A DNA stretch of 64,000 nucleotides from Strongyloides papillosus (taxonomy: Eukaryota; Nematoda; Chromadorea; Rhabditida; Strongyloididae): NCBI GenBank assembly GCA_005656395.1, contig SRSI01000050.1, positions 620,001 through 684,000 on the forward strand, read 5' to 3'. Of this stretch, positions 34,636 to 47,557 are shown in pieces. Every line of letters starts with the position of its first letter. Position 1 is the stretch's first letter. A program made the translations under genes and the position numbers. The notes under the pieces are model-generated. The model made no database searches. It was not told the DNA's origin and saw nothing but the letters and a program-made list of their open reading frames with translations.

Positions 34636-37600
34636 TTATTCATTTACATTATTTAAAACTTTTTGAAAATATTCTATTGAATATTCGGGATCACAGCATT
34701 TTTCTGCAGCAGCCTCTGGCGTAAGCAAGCCTAATTTAATTTCATATTCCATATTCTTAATTCGAAGAGAAAGTAATTCTTTAGCCATTTTCCTCTCCTT
34801 TTCAGTGATATTATCTACTGAGGATTCCAAATTAATACATTTCATACGCAAATCTTCACAGTTTTTAGAAATATCTGCATTTTCACGAGATAATAAATCC
34901 AATTTTTGTTTGAATTCACCTTCAGAAAGTTTAGAATTATTTACTTCAGACAACTTGTGGATAGCTTGACGAATAGAAGGTATAATTTCATTTAAATTAA
35001 AAAGTTCCTCATTCTTCCAAGAATTATGGGATCCATCGGGGTAGACTGTATGTTGTTTATTCATTTCACTTAGTATATTATTCATTTTCATCCTTTCTTG
35101 GGATAATTCTTTTTGGATTTCCTTTAAAGAAGACATAATCTCCGCAGTTATTTTGGTAATATTTTCTTTTTGAGGAGTCTTATCTAGAGCTATTTTATTG
35201 ACTTTGTCTAACAATTTGCCATAATCATCCTTTAAGCCTTCGATAACAACAGTCATAGTTCCTCTGACTGAATCATTAAACGAAGACGTTGATGATCCAA
35301 TTGAATCATTGATACTCCCGGTGACAATTTTTCCAAATTCATTTGACGTATCTCCCTGTTCCATTTTACTTTCGCCGGCTTTTTGTTCCGCATCTCGTAC
35401 TTGGGATTCGATAGACGAGAGATCTTTAGACAATCGGTTATTTACATCATTGAGCTTCTCGTTTTCTTCAGTTATTTTGTCATTTTCAACTGTCAAACGT
35501 TCGACAGTTAACTCAAATTCCTCTTTTTCTTTAGTTAAATCGGCAACTGTTTTCTCCAATTTGGCAATAACTTCATCCTTGTTTGCAATACTTATCTTAA
35601 TTTCAGAAAGTTCCTTTTGACAGTTTCCGAATGAAGCATTGATATTTTTAATAGAGTTTTCATGGTTTACAATCTCGTCACGGTATTTCTGGAGAGTGTC
35701 ATTTGCAGCTGTTAACTGCTTTTGTAGGTCTGATGAATTTGCTGTCTTATTTTTTAATTCCTTCTCCAAAGAGTCGCGTTCCTTCTTAAGAACATCAATT
35801 CTTTTATCTAATGCAATAGATATTTTATTGTAAGTCGAATTTAATTCTTTTAAACTCGAGACTTCTTTGTTCTTTTCTGAGAGGACTTTCTTCAACTCGT
35901 CGACACTGCCCTTTAACATTGAAATTTCAGTCTCATATTCACTCTTTGTTTTGGCAAATTCCTTGTCATTGCTAGCTAATTTTTCCAAAGCTTGATCCAA
36001 TTCACTCTTGATTTTAGTAAAATGAGAGTAGTTGTTAGAGTTAATTTCTTTTTGTTCCCTTAGTTGCTCTTGAAGACTGTTGATCTCTTCATTGTATCGC
36101 GTAAAGGTTCCATCAATTTTCTTGTCAAGTAAATCTAAATATGTCCCATCCGTTTTTTTACTACAGGAATCGCTCAATGTTGAGACATTGTGCTTTAAGT
36201 CATTCATGACAGCTAATACATCCCCTGACACAGTTGCGTCCCCAACTTCTGAGGTTGAATTTGAAACACTATCATTAATTTGTAATGATGAACTGCTATA
36301 CTCAGGAAGAAGGGTACATGTGGTTACATTACTAGCCATACAAGAATTACTGTCATCAAACACAGTAGATCTATTAACACAGTTTACATCATCACCGACA
36401 TTTCTTGAGGAGTTCGTTGAGTCGTGAGAAACATCACAGATCCTTGAAACGTTTTGCGAATTGCTATAGGTTGAGCGATCTAAGTTACTCTTAACAGGTA
36501 AGTCATTATTTGAGATACGGGAAGGCGTCGATGAGCTGTGTGTTTCTACATCCATGTGATCAGAAACAGGAGAATTTCCTGATTTATCCAATACGACCAT
36601 TTGATCTTCACTAGACGAAACTTCTTCTTGAACATGAACAATACTGATACACTCATCCAAGACTAAAGAGTCAGTTGTTTTAGCAGTTTCAACAGCCATT
36701 TCTTCTTCAACATTATTTGTTGATTTATCGTTTTCCAATACACAGTGATAAGTTTCAGAAGTTGTCGAAGACAATTCTAATTTAATAGCAACATTATCGT
36801 GTCCGATATCCATTGAAGTACCAATATTGTCAGTTGATGGTGATCCTTCATTAAACAAATTGAGAATTGTAATATTTACAGAGTTATTCGCTTGAGAAAA
36901 AATAGATTCATTTGGATTTTCTTTTTTAATAGATATATCAAGAACATTTGTCTTTGTAACGTTATCGACAGAAGCATCCAAATTATTTGAGCTAGATGGC
37001 AAGTTAACACTATCATTACCAGTAGTTGTATCATTATTCTCAGAAACATCATGTCCGCCGTGTAAAATGTGAGGAGAATTCGATAAAACAACTGCTTCAC
37101 CAGAGTTGTTTCCAGCTTCTGACTTTAATTCTGAATCTTCCATATTTACAAGAGAAGTATCATTTCCTGTAGTTTCTTGTGTGTTCTCAAATGGTGCCAT
37201 ACTTACTGATGAAACATTAGTACTATAGCGAGAGTATCCAATTAATGATTCAGCATCACAATCTTTGTACTCTTGAGTTGAACCTCGATTGGCACTGAAC
37301 ATTTGTGTGTTAGATGGAAATGAAGTACTTGTATCGTTTCCCCCAGCCAACGATGAATGAATACTGACGTCAACAGAAGCATCTTCAACTGGAGGCGCAT
37401 CAACATGTCCTGTTTGTGAACTTATTACTTCAAACAAATCTTCACCAGAACCTGGATTAGAAGAATCATTGAATGTAGCCATCTCGGAGCCATTTTTAGA
37501 CAAAATTGAATTATCCTGACCATGAGCATTAGGTGTGCTGAATAAACCAGTAAAGGAGTAAGAGTATGAATATGATGTCGAAACCACAGATATGTTACGG

Positions 37601-38123
37601 TCTGCGGTGGGTGGATTTGATTTATACAAGGCTCCTGGACTGAAACAAATTGTAGAATCATTATTTCCTTGTGTACCAGATGTCAAATTTCCGTCATATT
37701 TGTCTGAAATAAATTTTATTAAAACTACGGTCATTAATATCTTCTACTATACCTTTAAATGGAGTAGACTCCACGGAAAACAATCTAGTTGGGAAAGATA
37801 CATTACTTTGAGAGTTGGAAGTATATTTTTCCTCTGGGCTGCTTACGGGAACTGGTTTATCCTGTGAAATTGAACTACTTCCTGACTCATTAAAGGCGTC
37901 ACAACTTTGTTTTGTTTCATCTACACCGTCATCAACACCACTAAAATTTTGATTTGTGAGCGGATGACGACTTTGACTGGTATTGACTCGCTTTCTTGGA
38001 AGCGCAACGGTACGTGGAGTCAATGGGGTATGCTAAAATTAGTTCAACTAATGTTAGAAAAAAATATCTTACCTCATTTTCCGTACCATTGAGAACATTC
38101 TCGTATGCGCGTTTTGATGCCAT
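34636..38123 (-). CDS. Large Ser/Thr/Asn-rich coiled-coil protein, 1132 aa, function unknown
   Basis: Three exons, complement(34636..37703, 37753..38032, 38073..38123), with introns of 49 and 40 nt and matching phases. The N-terminus (MASKRAYENVLNGTENE, then PLTPRTVALPRKRV) has a TP motif and a basic nuclear-localisation-like patch. Residues 100-630 are low in hydrophobic residues and very rich in Ser, Asn, Asp and Thr. Residues about 640-880 are a long heptad coiled coil (Glu/Lys/Leu-rich), and about 930-1120 a second, ending in a conserved-looking KLGLLTPEAAAEKCCDPEY segment. The layout resembles centrosomal, kinetochore or TACC-like scaffold proteins, but I recognise no diagnostic motif. 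The stop codon TAA is part of an AATAAA (34634-34639), so the 3' UTR may be extremely short or another signal is used. Confidence 0.85.
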
Positions 38124-38703
38124 AATGTGTTATAGGTAAATCTAGAATTGTGTGAATAATTTTAAAATAAAGTTTGCAAAAAGGTGACTCTTAAAGTACG
38201 ATGAAATGTTTCTCTACAAGATAAAAATACCAATATCACGACAAAATATATAAATAATTGATGTCTTTCCCGCAACATTATACGAAATCGTCGTAGGACA
38301 CCAAAATTAATGTCGAAAAATCTATCGTCATCGTTAATTCAATAATCTTATTTTTACTAAAGGCAATGTATCAAGGTTTTGTATATCTTGAATATGACAA
38401 TTAGTTTTTTTTATCGTTATTCAGGCTTTTTTTCGCTCTCAAGATGTACTTGTTCTTCGCAAAAACATTGTTTCAAACATCACTCTGTAGTCTTCTTTAA
38501 ATGAATTCAAATTTATGTAAAAGTATACAATTGTTTTAATATAATTAAAAATTTTATTTCATTCATACATTGTAGATTTTAAAATGTCAAAGTAGATACA
38601 AAAATAATGTATTTTAAATTAACTTCATTTATCATTTAATAGAGCAAATTTACTTAAAATTTTAAATAGTGTTTAATCTCTGTTATCAGTCCATTCCAAA
38701 GCA
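38124..38703. other. Intergenic: promoter of the coiled-coil gene and 3' flank of the DUF229 gene
   Basis: This 580-bp gap separates two genes on the same strand. I see no RNA gene or repeat. The small patch 38270-38330 contains several CGTCGT and TCGTCA runs but no frame. Confidence 0.5.
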
Positions 38704-40072
38704 TTAACATTTCGTGTTCTCTCCAATGTTTACGATACCTTGTGAAATCATGAAGAAATTGTCGTCGTACAAAGCCTCGACTATCCGTTTCTCATTCATT
38801 TTGAGTACTACCTTAAAGTGAATTCCTTCCTTGTGTGTGATAAAAGCGTAGTAGATTTCAATATCGTCCTGTTTTCCATCCAAAATATTCTTACAATTAG
38901 CGTTGTCTTTTTGGTTATTAAAGTAATTTCCTAAATCATTTATGAAACGTTTCTTCAGAATCCTCCTTATTTTAGACATTTCCGCAGGTACTTTGAAAAA
39001 ATGACTTTGGCATCTGCAATTTTCGATTGGTACTTTCATTTCTCGACAACTCCTTCTCCTGAGATCTGTTGTTAGAATGTTTGCAAGTGTGTTATTTTCT
39101 TTGCTCGACGTTAAAGTTGCATACAGGTCATTAGAAGTTAGTGGTTTATCTTGATTGTAAGACAATATATCATTGTATTCTTCTTTTTGTTTGTCCACTG
39201 GTAGTGATAACATAAGATAAGGTTTATGATACATTGCCTCATTATTTCTTACTAATATTATATAAGAATTGTTGAGAGAGGACTTTTGATATGCCATGAT
39301 GTTTTCAATAATTTCGTCTAACTTTTTTAGTTTCAAAAGCTCCAGAGATTGAGATAGTATTGACAACGAAAATGATGGTTTAGATTTCGATGTCTCTTCA
39401 AGGTTTTCATTTGGTTTTTTTATTATTTTGTCGATATGATTCCCATCGTTTGAACATAAAATATTATTAGCAAAAGTGCTATCAATAAATATTTTTACTT
39501 GATATCCTTTTTTTTCAAAGATTTTCGTCAATAAAGATTCGTCATCCTCCTTTATGCAGCCATTATTTATTTTTCCGTTTAATAGATTTTTGATACGCTT
39601 ATTTTTATCGCTCCCTATTGTATGGAAGGATGAGAAAATAAAGCTATTTTTTTTGTTTTCTTTTGGTAAAAAATTCTCATTTAGCTTTAGTCCATCAAGT
39701 ATAATTACATGAATATCTTTTTTATAGTCCACCGTTGAATAGTTTCTTTTTTGAGAATTAATGAGATTATTGTAGTCGTTAAAACACGTATCATTTGGAA
39801 TAAGGCTAAATTTCAATAATCCAATTGAATCTCTTGTTGAAAGCGATTGAAAAACCCGAAAAGATGAGTGAAATACATTCGTGTAAACTGATAGAACAAG
39901 AACTATAATAAGTACACTTCCGAATGTTTTGATTAAACTCCAAGGTAAATCTTCTACAATTGAGTTAACTAAGAAAAAACTAGCTATAGATGTTTAGAAA
40001 CTTACGTTTATTGATGATTTTATCAGAAGTAGATAATTTGCTATTTGAATTATTAGCTTTATTTTTACCCAT
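38704..40072 (-). CDS. Membrane-anchored, degenerate DUF229-family protein, 443 aa
   Basis: Two exons, complement(38704..39968, 40006..40072), joined by a 37-nt intron (GTAAGT..CTTAG, phase 1). The first exon encodes a short polar tail; the second starts with a single hydrophobic segment (SVLIIVLVLSVYTNVF), making it a type II membrane protein. The lumenal part follows the order of the nematode-expanded DUF229 domain, which has an alkaline-phosphatase/sulfatase fold: VIILDGLKLNENFLP, EKKGYQVKIFIDS, then KPLTSNDLYATL and RRRSCREMKVPIENCRC near the end. The family's metal-binding SDHG is replaced by VRNN, the following EER-type motif is missing, and the protein is shorter than typical members. 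It is probably a pseudoenzyme. Family assignment rests on remembered motifs. Confidence 0.7.
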
Positions 40073-40128
40073 CACATTAAATTTATAACGTTTTCACTTT
40101 TATTTTTTTCTATTTTATTTCGTATGTT

Positions 40129-40225
40129 ATATTAAAATTTCTATAGTATTTTGAATATTAAATTCACTATATTAAAATTTTTATTGTATTCTGAATATCA
40201 AATTCATTATATTAAAATTTTTTAT
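40129..40225. repeat. Short tandem repeat, about 41-bp unit
   Basis: Two full and one partial copy of a unit reading ATATTAAAATTT.TAT.GTATT.TGAATAT.AAATTCA. follow one another just upstream of the DUF229 start codon. There is no ORF. The rest of 40073-40475 is AT-rich spacer holding the 3' end of the TFIIH gene. Confidence 0.7.
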
Positions 40226-40475
40226 TATAAGGAAACTAAGAAATAAATAGAGGGGTTAAAAAACTTTACTGACACCAGGTTTGTTTTTGTAAAATCTATT
40301 TTAATTTCTAATAATAAAGATGTGATTAATGCACAAAAATTGTATTTCAACTTTGCACTTAAAATATGTACTCCCACTAACAACAAATATATCATCTAAA
40401 CTCAATTAAAATTTATTTTGATTAATTCTGAAAAAATAGTAAAGTAGAATAATAAATATAAAAATTTGTAAATGA

Positions 40476-42023
40476 TTATCTTCTGAGATTTCGAAGAAAA
40501 TGTCCAATTCTTTCTTTACCACTTTCTTTTGCAATGATTTCTTTCGTGGATTCATTACACCAAAGTAGTAAATCATGTTCCTTAGCAAAGTTAAGAAGAG
40601 CTCTAAATTGAGTTTCAGAATCAAAATGTTCCATGAATATTGCTGTTTCAGTTTCAATTCTTTGTCTTTCTTGTTCCCACAAAGTTATCTAAAATAAAAT
40701 AAAATTCTGAGCATTCTAAATCAAATTTACCTGATCAGATATTGTGATGGGAACACAAAATATCGGTCCATTTTTCTCAATACATTCAGCTTTGGAATTT
40801 GAACGAAGAAATGTTATTATTTGTTTGGCAGTTATCCCAACGGAAAGAGCTTTCCGAACGGAATCTCTTGTAAGTACTCCAACAGCCAAATCATCAAAAC
40901 GATAAAGCATATCAGTAAAAGTTGACAGAATAGCAAGTTGTAAATCATTATCCGAGTATGCGTAAACACGGTAATTGCTTTCAGCTATAATGAAACCTGA
41001 GTTCTTATTAGCTTCTTGCATATTTTCTATTGATGTACTTGAGACAGCTAAATTGTTCATAAGAGGTGTTAAAAAGAAGAAACCATCCTTTCTTTTTCTT
41101 AAAAATACTAATCCTAATTCACGTAAATGGACAAAGAAATTTTGAAGCTCCTCATCCCAATCGTCACCGATATTATAAGCTTTTAGTTGTAAATTAGGAT
41201 TTACATTCGATGAACTCTTCGTACCTGCTTGACTTACATCTCCCTCTTCATCATCCATATCTTTATATACATTATCAGCATAAAACATTCCTGCTTTACT
41301 TAAATCTTTACAACCTTCATTATTGAAATTTACAAGAAGTGTTAGCTTTAGTAAAAATTCAAAACAATGGAAATTATCTTCACCGTTTTGTTTTTTGAAA
41401 TCAAAATATTGTAAAATATACGTCCATAATTGTTCAATACGATTGAGGAGAAGAAATTGAAATCCCTGTGAAGTGATTTCTGTTTCGAAATTTCCTCTAT
41501 CACGAACAAATCCAGTTTCCTGAAATAGAGTTTTTGTTCCTAAACTAACTTTTTTAGCACTTTCAGGAGAAGGTAATGCTAAATATGTCAATATACATTC
41601 CCAACGTTCATTAGCTTTTTCACTCAAGTCTTTTCCTGCAATTTTTTTAGCTTTCTTTTCCGATAATTCAGCAGTTTTTAAATTAACGATGTCTTTTGGT
41701 TCTAGCATAATCCCAGTGAGATAATTTTCTTTGAAATCATGGTTTAGAGATAATTGTTTTTGTTCTGGATCATTAATAATTCTTAGCCTGAACAATAAAA
41801 TCAAATGTGGTACCAAATTTTTTAGATAATCTTTTTTAAAAGACCTCTTCCAGTTATGTAAAGGAAGCCATAGTAGTTTAGTCACAATATTTTGCGACAA
41901 TTTTGGTAGCATTCTATAGACAACAAGGCAGATTGGAATAGATTTATAATACCGTAATAATTCATCATCTGTTAGTTTTATCAAATATTTTAACAGGGGT
42001 CTATCAGATAATAAATCTCCCAT
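40476..42023 (-). CDS. GTF2H4: General transcription factor IIH subunit 4 (p52/Tfb2)
   Basis: Two exons, complement(40476..40688, 40731..42023), with a 42-nt intron (phase 0), give 501 residues. The C-terminus carries the Tfb2 signature: ITLWEQERQRI, a stretch ending MEHFDSE, and AKEHDLLLWCNE, followed by a short Arg-rich tail. The middle holds the family segments QGFQFLLLNRIEQLWTYILQ and AYSDNDLQLAILSTFTDMLYRF, then GVLTRDSVRKALSVGITAKQ. In TFIIH, p52 anchors and stimulates the XPB translocase in transcription initiation and nucleotide-excision repair. Size matches yeast and human (about 460-510). The N-terminus starts MGDLLSDRPLLKYL; the exact start could be further upstream, but no better ATG is evident. 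Confidence 0.88.
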
Positions 42024-43497
42024 TTTAAATTAGGAAAAAATGAACTGTTTTTAACAAAGCAAAATTCCTGGAAATATCTTACCAATTTATTGGTAGAAAG
42101 ATTACTTTGTAGATAGTAGTAAAAAACAAATTAGTTTTCATTGATGTAGCAACAAAAAGTCTAATTTTTTGGTTATCTACTTTAATTTTTTAATATTAGA
42201 ATTATTTTAAACCAGCAGCTGAAAGGCATACTTCACCTGGCGTTATTTGATTTTTAAGTGCAATTCATTTAGATTTTTTTTACAAAGAATATCGCCATCC
42301 TTTGGTCATGGCTTGACCAATATTTAATTAATCTAAAAAATATAAAGTTTTCCCCTTGTTCTGGTGTTAGTGATTTCAAATGAGGCAGAAATTTTTTTAT
42401 TTTGTTAATTTTTAGAAACGTTGTGTGAAAGACAAAGCTATAAAAAGTGCAATACTTTAACAACTTCCGACACAGAAACTCCAAATATTAAATCTAATAT
42501 TCCTAACCCATAATTTCCATATACTCTAAGACTTTATCCATTTGATTATATCATATTGGATTCCTTTAAATATTTATCTTCGAAAACAATTTCAATTAAA
42601 AAATACTTTCAAAATTTTAAGGTTCTCTTCCAGAAAATTAGAGACTGAATTCTGTTTAAATTAACCATTTTTATAGAAAGTTAAATTTTTTCATGAATAA
42701 AAAAGTTTTAAATATGTTAGTTTTTAATTTTCTAAATAAATCTTGTAAATAACATGCATTTCAATTTTTTTGGAGATGGTCAAATTCATTAAAACTGATT
42801 TTCTTCCATATGTGGTTATCAATTAGCATCTAATGAAATTTATATGTATATAGTAGTGATTTCGGTATTCAAAAATTTATTTTATAACCAATAATCATAT
42901 AAAACGATCGAGAACAGTTTAAAAAATTTTCATACCTTTCCTAATCAAATTTTACACAATTTAAATTTAATTTGATTTGTATTCATTAGAATTTTATAAT
43001 CTTCAGTAAAATTCTTCCGGAATTAGTATAAAACCTTTATTCTGTAAAAACTTTAAAAGATTGTTACTTTTATTATCACCAGATCATGTCGATGGTATTG
43101 GATAACATTATTTCAAAATTTAAATTATAATTGTAAAAAATTGTTCTTCAAAATATCAGAAGTAGTTCAACAAATTTTTGCATCTGATAGAAATTGAAAA
43201 ATGTGCAAGACACCTAATTTTAGAGTTGATAAAATTTGAATATGATAAGTGTGACAAATCATCGATAAATTATCTCAATTAATGCAACATTTCTTTTTTC
43301 CTATACATTTTAATGTAACATTATAAAATTGTTGGTTCAATTAAAAGCTTTTGAATATAAAATTGAATAAAATTCTATTAATGATGATATTTTGAATAAT
43401 TTTACGAAAAATTTAAAAATAATACGCTGTTATATTAAAATTTTGTATGAAAAAAATTATGATTTAACGAGTTGATTTTTTTCACAAATCACCTTCA
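42024..43497. repeat. Upstream segment of receptor-like gene 1, duplicated at about 46200-47557
   Basis: From about 42230 to 43497 this non-coding DNA aligns by eye with DNA upstream of the second receptor-like gene, right up to the start codon. Shared landmarks are CAGAAACTCCAAAT (42474; compare ACACAAACTCCAAAT near 46530), CATATTGGATTCC/CATATTGTGTTACTTTGGAG, TCTGATAGAAATTGAAAAATG, and TATGATAAGTGTGACAAATCAT. The duplication therefore included about 1.3 kb of promoter. Traces of a decayed minus-strand ORF can be seen around 42270-42640, but I cannot identify it. Confidence 0.6.
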
Positions 43498-44967
43498 ATG
43501 TTCTTAAAGTTATATTGGTTGGGTGCTGCTTTGGCTTTAATGCCACTTCTAATACAGCCTGATGATTCATATCAACAGAGGTATTTTCCTTCTATTCCTT
43601 TGGATATCAACCAAACAACATTTCCATTTGATTTAGAAGCAACAACTAGTTCTGGTATGGTGCTGGTAAAATGCCCGGATGTTAAATATCGTCATAAAAA
43701 TAAAAATGAATCATTTGTACCGAATTCTGATGTTTTAAAACCAGAAAGTGTATTTAGCCCTAATACAAACTTTCTTGCATGGGTGCCTTTATTAAGAATA
43801 GAATCTGGACCCACAAAATTAAAATGTGGAGAAATTATACTCAAATATAATACAAATCCTTACAACGATTGGACTTATAATGTACATTGGAATGATTCTA
43901 TAATCGACGATATCCCTAGGGATCTATTACATATGAAAACCGTACTTCCAACACCTAGCGCTCAATGTGACTATGACCCTGATAAGATCTTAAAAATATC
44001 TAGTAATAAAGAAAACAGCATGACAGAGCAAATCAAAGGAGCTAATATTGAGAAGCCCTACGTAAACCAAATGGTATATTATTTTAAAAAGCCTAGTGGT
44101 GCTGGTAAGGACACAATCAAAAAACCCTGCTTTATTTATAAGATATTTGGGGATTGTCCAATTTTTGATTTAATTAATCGCCAGGAAAATAATATTGCAA
44201 ACGAAGTTAAGAAAATAAAGATTGATAATTTAAATGGACAAAAAGAAGAGATTAAAGTAAATCTTAAATTAGGTACCAACGAAGACTTTTATCGTGGTGA
44301 AAAAATATCTTTATCAAAACTTAGATATCTGGAAAGTGGCATCACACCTATTGAAGATTCCACTACATCCATAACTTCAAGTTTTGATATCAATGGATTC
44401 GATTTGGTGCAGTTAACATACACTTGTGTGGAAGGGAGTGGAATCACAAATGTTACACAAAAATACTACTTTGGGCCAAAATTTAATGACTCTACGTTTG
44501 ACAAGACTGAAGAAATTTCTGCAAATGATACTTCTATAAAAGTAAAATGCGACAATACTTATTTGAATGTCGGTTACTTGAAAGAAATTGAATATAATGG
44601 AATTCATGCAGGCGTTAAAGATCTGAATTCTACTGATAGCATGAGAGGAAAATTTTCTAAAGGAGGAAGCTCGATATCTTTTGTAGAAAGCAATAATGGT
44701 ACTACAGTAATAAGTTGTATTTATAAGACTTTGGATGGAAGTATTACAACCACTACAAAGTTTATAAACAAAGATAAGATTGCGGGAACAGATATAAATG
44801 AAAAGCAGGTTGCCAAAGATAAAATAGTTTTGATTTCCTCATCAACAACAATATCACCCAATAAAGTGAAAAAAGAGGTGAAGGATGAGGAAAATAATTC
44901 TATTAGAAGATCAAGAACACTTATAGGAGCTTTTATGCTATTTTTATTACTACTTCCACAGTTGTAA
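43498..44967 (+). CDS. Secreted/GPI-anchored surface protein, paralogue of the neighbouring receptor PTP ectodomain (489 aa)
   Basis: This is a single-exon gene. The N-terminus MFLKLYWLGAALALMPLLIQ is a signal peptide identical to that of the gene at 47558. The rest aligns with that gene's ectodomain throughout: FPFDL near the start, YVNQMVYYFKKP, FYRGEKISLSKLRY, DKTEEIS and a Cys pair near STDSMRGKFSKG, with several N-glycosylation sites. Homology stops after TTTTKFINK. The last 15 residues are hydrophobic (LIGAFMLFLLLLPQL) and end the protein without a cytoplasmic tail, the usual form of a GPI-attachment signal. It therefore has the same outside as its neighbour but no phosphatase. The domain family is not one I recognise; it seems nematode- or lineage-specific. 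Role as a decoy, ligand or co-receptor is inference. Confidence 0.85.
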   Translation: MFLKLYWLGAALALMPLLIQPDDSYQQRYFPSIPLDINQTTFPFDLEATTSSGMVLVKCPDVKYRHKNKNESFVPNSDVLKPESVFSPNTNFLAWVPLLRIESGPTKLKCGEIILKYNTNPYNDWTYNVHWNDSIIDDIPRDLLHMKTVLPTPSAQCDYDPDKILKISSNKENSMTEQIKGANIEKPYVNQMVYYFKKPSGAGKDTIKKPCFIYKIFGDCPIFDLINRQENNIANEVKKIKIDNLNGQKEEIKVNLKLGTNEDFYRGEKISLSKLRYLESGITPIEDSTTSITSSFDINGFDLVQLTYTCVEGSGITNVTQKYYFGPKFNDSTFDKTEEISANDTSIKVKCDNTYLNVGYLKEIEYNGIHAGVKDLNSTDSMRGKFSKGGSSISFVESNNGTTVISCIYKTLDGSITTTTKFINKDKIAGTDINEKQVAKDKIVLISSSTTISPNKVKKEVKDEENNSIRRSRTLIGAFMLFLLLLPQL

Positions 44968-47557
44968 TAATTCATAGCTGTTGAATTATCTCTACTATAT
45001 TCTGATATGGAAGTGTTATCATTTACTGAAAATACTAACAAACAAACATGAGCACGACTCAAATGTTTGTTGAATAGTAAATCTGTTTAAAAATTTTTTT
45101 ATGATTTATGTCACGTGTAATTTCTTTAAATAAAAAATAAAGAGTTTGTGCAGCTGATCTATTTTTTTTAATTTAATTTGAGAATTTAAAAAACTATTTT
45201 TACTAATCATTTGATAGTGTGAGCTCTTTTTGTATATATAAAACTGAGTATGCATTATTAAAAATTTAAATTTTCTATAAAAAGAATTATAGCTCCGAAG
45301 AATTGTTTAAAAAGTATGCAATATATGAGAAAGTTAAAAAAATACCAAAAGGTTGTAAAATATTGATCTTACAGTTATTGGTGCTAATCTCGTAAAACAA
45401 ATGTTTAATTAATTGATAAAAATATTGTAAAAAACAATAATAATGTTTCCACTGTGTATAAAAATAACATGTTTTTCGTTTCTTTAATTTCTTAGAGGTT
45501 TTTGATTTAACATTTACTATAATTTAAAAACACCAATCTGTATATCATGTGTTCCATATACCATCGTTAAAGCCTTCAACGTGCTTCACTTCAAATTTTT
45601 CTATAAAAACTTTCTCCATTCTGTGGTTCAGAGCTTGGCCAAATATCAATCAATCTTAAAAATATAGTTTCACTTTATTTTGGTGTTGGGTCTTTCAAAT
45701 ACGTCACAAATTAATTTACTTCCTTAATTTTTAGAAATTTTTTTTGAGAGACAAAACTATAAAAACGGTTTTGTTTTTTGAAGATGACTAGACCAATTCT
45801 AGGCAAAATGTCTAAAACAAATTTTCCATTTTAAGTTAGGAAAAGACACATCGTTTGGTTATTTGATTATAAAAATTTATTAATTTTAAAAAGAGTTATG
45901 GTCAAGACAATATTTATTTTCTTATTTTCTCTCTTAAAGATTTTCAACATGCAAAATAAAATTTGACTTTTGATTTTACTTAATGACAATTTTCATAACT
46001 AATAATTGTAGTATATTGATAATGAAGTAATTTTTTTACTTAGGGAGATATTGGAATCAGACACAAATCTATATTTTGAAGATAAGGTATCAAATAATTC
46101 TACTAAACATTTTAAACTACATATAACTTTATTTGAAGAATATTTAACAACAGTCTTTTTACATATCTAACGATAAAGTTAAGAGATTAGAATCTATCTC
46201 TTTTAACATTGTTTCAGAAAGATTAACAATTCCTTCTTTACTTCCATCCTCTTTTCTAAAAATTTAAACAAACAAACTACTAAAAAATAACTACAATCAA
46301 AAAACTTACTAAAATGTTTTGTATTATTAAGTTGATCATAAAGTTGGTCCAAATTAATTTTAACCAATTTTCATTATCTAATCTTAAAGAAGCAGCTTCC
46401 AATAAAATTTTTAAAACACGTGATGTGATGCCTTACCAGCCTTAATAAAGAACGGAATTGATCCTTTTAGAAGGCTTAATGACTCATTTCCAACCTTTAC
46501 AGCAAGTTATGCTTTCCTAAATTCAGATACACAAACTCCAAATGTTGAATTTAATGTTTCTAACTATAATCTCCATATATCTTCATAACTTTATCTCTTT
46601 AATTACATCATATTGTGTTACTTTGGAGTATCTATCTTCAAAAACAATTTTAATCATTGAACATCTTCAAAATTTTAAGAATGCTTTTGGTAAATATATT
46701 AAGCTACCTGTGTTTTAATTTGACCATTTAGACAGGAAGTTAAATTTTTTCAAGGATAAAAAAATTTTAAATCTATTAGTTTTCCATTTTCTAAATAAAT
46801 CTTGTTAGTAACATGGATTTTATTTTGTTTAGAGATTGTCAAATTCATCGATAGTTCATTTTTTTTCATGTGTAGTTATCAATTAGCATCTGATTAAATA
46901 TATATGTCTTTAATAGTGATTTTGATATTCAAAAAAATTATTTGATAATCAATAACCATATTAAACAATCGAGAACAGTTTTAAAAATTTCCATATCTTC
47001 TCTAATCAAATTTTACATAATTCAAATTTAATTCAATCTGTATTCATTAGAATTTAATAATCTTCAGTAAAACTCTTCTAAAATCGGTTAAAACCTTTAT
47101 TTTGTAAAAACATAGAAAATTGTTACTTTTACTATAATTAGATGATTTCGATGGTATTTCCTCGCATTATTTTAAAATTCAAATTATATTATTTAAAAAT
47201 TACTCTTCAAGATATCAAAAATAATTTATAACAAATATTGTATATGAAAAAAATTGGAAAATGTAAAAAACCCCTAATTCTAGAGTTGATAAAATTTAAA
47301 TATGATAAGTGTGACAAATCATAGATAAATTACCTCAACTAATGTCTATTTATTCTTTGCTATACATTTTAATGTAATATCTTAACATTGTTGGTTAAAT
47401 TAAAAATTTTTGAATATAAAATTGAATAAAATTTTATCAATGATGATATTTTGAATAATTTTACTGGAAATTTGGAAATAATATGCTGTTATATTTAAAT
47501 TTCATATGAAAAAAAATTATGATATAACGAGTAGATTTTTTACACAAATCACCTACA
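44968..47557. other. Intergenic between receptor-like genes: dispersed repeat, gene relics, duplicated promoter
   Basis: It contains a copy of the dispersed repeat at about 45785-45940 (similar to 22540-22690 and 51730-51880), a minus-strand relic at 45560-45790 that parallels 42230-42440, another set of broken minus-strand frames at 46160-46500 (one reads FRKEDGSKEGIVNLSETMLK, another ESLSLLKGSIPFFIKAGKAS), and from about 46520 to 47557 the duplicated upstream region. No intact gene is present. The relics suggest that an unidentified minus-strand gene was copied along with the receptor genes and then decayed. Confidence 0.55.
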
